Source of the DNA: Calothrix sp. PCC 6303
GTDB taxonomy: Bacteria > Cyanobacteriota > Cyanobacteriia > Cyanobacteriales > Nostocaceae
Length of the DNA stretch: 64,000 nucleotides
NCBI RefSeq assembly: GCF_000317435.1
Contig: NC_019751.1
Location: 2,046,001 to 2,110,000, forward strand
Reading direction: 5' to 3'
The notes under the pieces are model-generated. The model saw nothing but the letters and a program-made list of their open reading frames with translations, ran no database searches and was not told where the DNA came from. Shown here in pieces: positions 63,551 to 64,000 of this stretch. The translations under genes were made by a program, and so were the position numbers. Numbering within the stretch: position 1 is the first letter of the stretch; every line of letters begins with the position of its first letter.

Positions 63551-64000
63551 ATGTTAATATCTGCCAGTTCGGAGTTTGTCGCTCTGTGTCGAGAGCAAAT
63601 GGCGCTACTAGCTCAAGGGCTAGGGGCTTCTTTGAGCATTGTTTATTTGACACAGGAACTGATGGAGACACAGGCAGATGAGGCAAAGCTAATTCCTGTG
63701 CTAGTTTATCCAGAAACACCAGAATCGAGTCAAGGAAAACTGAAATCTTCTGACTTTCCTCAGCTTGGAACGATAACGGCTGATATTAGTGTCAAAGGCT
63801 TAAGATTTGCAGCCCAAAATAAACTTGCGCTACCACACTTACATCAACGTTTGTTGACTTCGGGTGAAGATTTAGTCCTAGTGCCAGAAACAAGTTCTCC
63901 AATGTCACAGGAAGAATATTTATCGATAGGAAAGCAAATTGTTCTGCCTCTGTTGAACGAAGATAGAGTTGTGGGTGTGTTGGTGACAGCAAGGGATGAT
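63551..64000 (+). CDS. N-terminus of a GAF-type sensor histidine kinase (partial)
   Basis: The first 150 codons of a gene cut by the window end. The reading frame from ATG 63551 is open to base 64000. It shows a GAF-like domain: SSEFVALCREQMALLAQGLG, SLSIVYLTQEL, KLIPVLVYPETPESS, and QIVLPLLNEDRVVGVLVTAR. This order resembles the N-terminus of Hik2/chloroplast-sensor-kinase-like histidine kinases, which use a GAF domain to sense redox or light signals. The kinase part is outside the window, so the class is inferred. Confidence 0.62.
   Translation, partial: MLISASSEFVALCREQMALLAQGLGASLSIVYLTQELMETQADEAKLIPVLVYPETPESSQGKLKSSDFPQLGTITADISVKGLRFAAQNKLALPHLHQRLLTSGEDLVLVPETSSPMSQEEYLSIGKQIVLPLLNEDRVVGVLVTARDD

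Overview
The window looks like chromosomal DNA of a filamentous, probably heterocyst-type (Nostocales) cyanobacterium. The evidence is the frequent HIP1 octamer GCGATCGC, cyanobacterium-specific genes (cpcT, chlD, psb34, OpcA, DUF1517, DUF3155, DUF3611, a cytochrome b6f cofactor-assembly protein), class I fbp next to zwf-opcA, heptanucleotide tandem repeats, and many short inverted-repeat elements in the spacers. No tRNA, rRNA, CRISPR array, prophage or intact insertion sequence was seen.

Layout. 1-5.2 kb: three glycosyltransferases and a secreted DUF2141 protein. 5.6-9.1 kb: an APC permease, a lipoprotein-type methyltransferase and an exported TPR protein. 9.3-14.2 kb: cpcT, then an iron-uptake neighbourhood (FeoA, Tat-exported multicopper oxidase, His-rich helix-hairpin-helix lipoprotein, FTR1 permease). 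15-17.8 kb: a CpdA-like phosphodiesterase, a histidine kinase whose membrane domain resembles the plant ethylene receptor, and a small membrane protein. 18.5-22.1 kb: a Uma2 nuclease, small orphan genes, serS and DUF3611. 22.4-27.4 kb: the B12-dependent ribonucleotide reductase nrdJ, split by a 371-residue intein, and DUF1517. 27.6-36.3 kb: a kinase-FGE fusion, opcA-zwf-fbp (no tal), an RRM protein and a small protein. 36.5-45.6 kb: a giant LRR-Roc-COR protein, divergent from a lone C-A-T-TE NRPS module. 45.7-53.6 kb: ExoD, a DsbA-like protein, chlD, two Uma2 genes and a second kinase-FGE fusion. 53.9-64 kb: psb34, a TPR protein, a nucleoside hydrolase, a pentapeptide protein, purT, PadR with a CCB-type factor, DUF3155, and the 5' end of a GAF-type sensor kinase.

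How the genes work together. Housekeeping genes for carbon flow (fbp, zwf, opcA), photosynthesis (cpcT, chlD, psb34, CCB-like) and nucleotide metabolism (nrdJ, purT, nucleoside hydrolase) are mixed with accessory genes. The iron genes suggest an oxidase-permease route resembling yeast Fet3-Ftr1. fbp, zwf and opcA form the oxidative pentose phosphate cluster without the transaldolase gene usual in Nostoc.

The observations most worth following are: (i) the C-terminus of the kinase-FGE protein at 50.2-52.3 kb, whose codon pattern matches a diversity-generating-retroelement variable region although no reverse transcriptase is in the window; (ii) the ethylene-receptor-like sensor; (iii) the oxidase-lipoprotein-FTR1 iron cluster; (iv) an intein at the NrdJ active-site cysteine and a perfect hairpin touching the nrdJ start codon; (v) several families of small inverted-repeat elements, some nested and some fused to gene ends.
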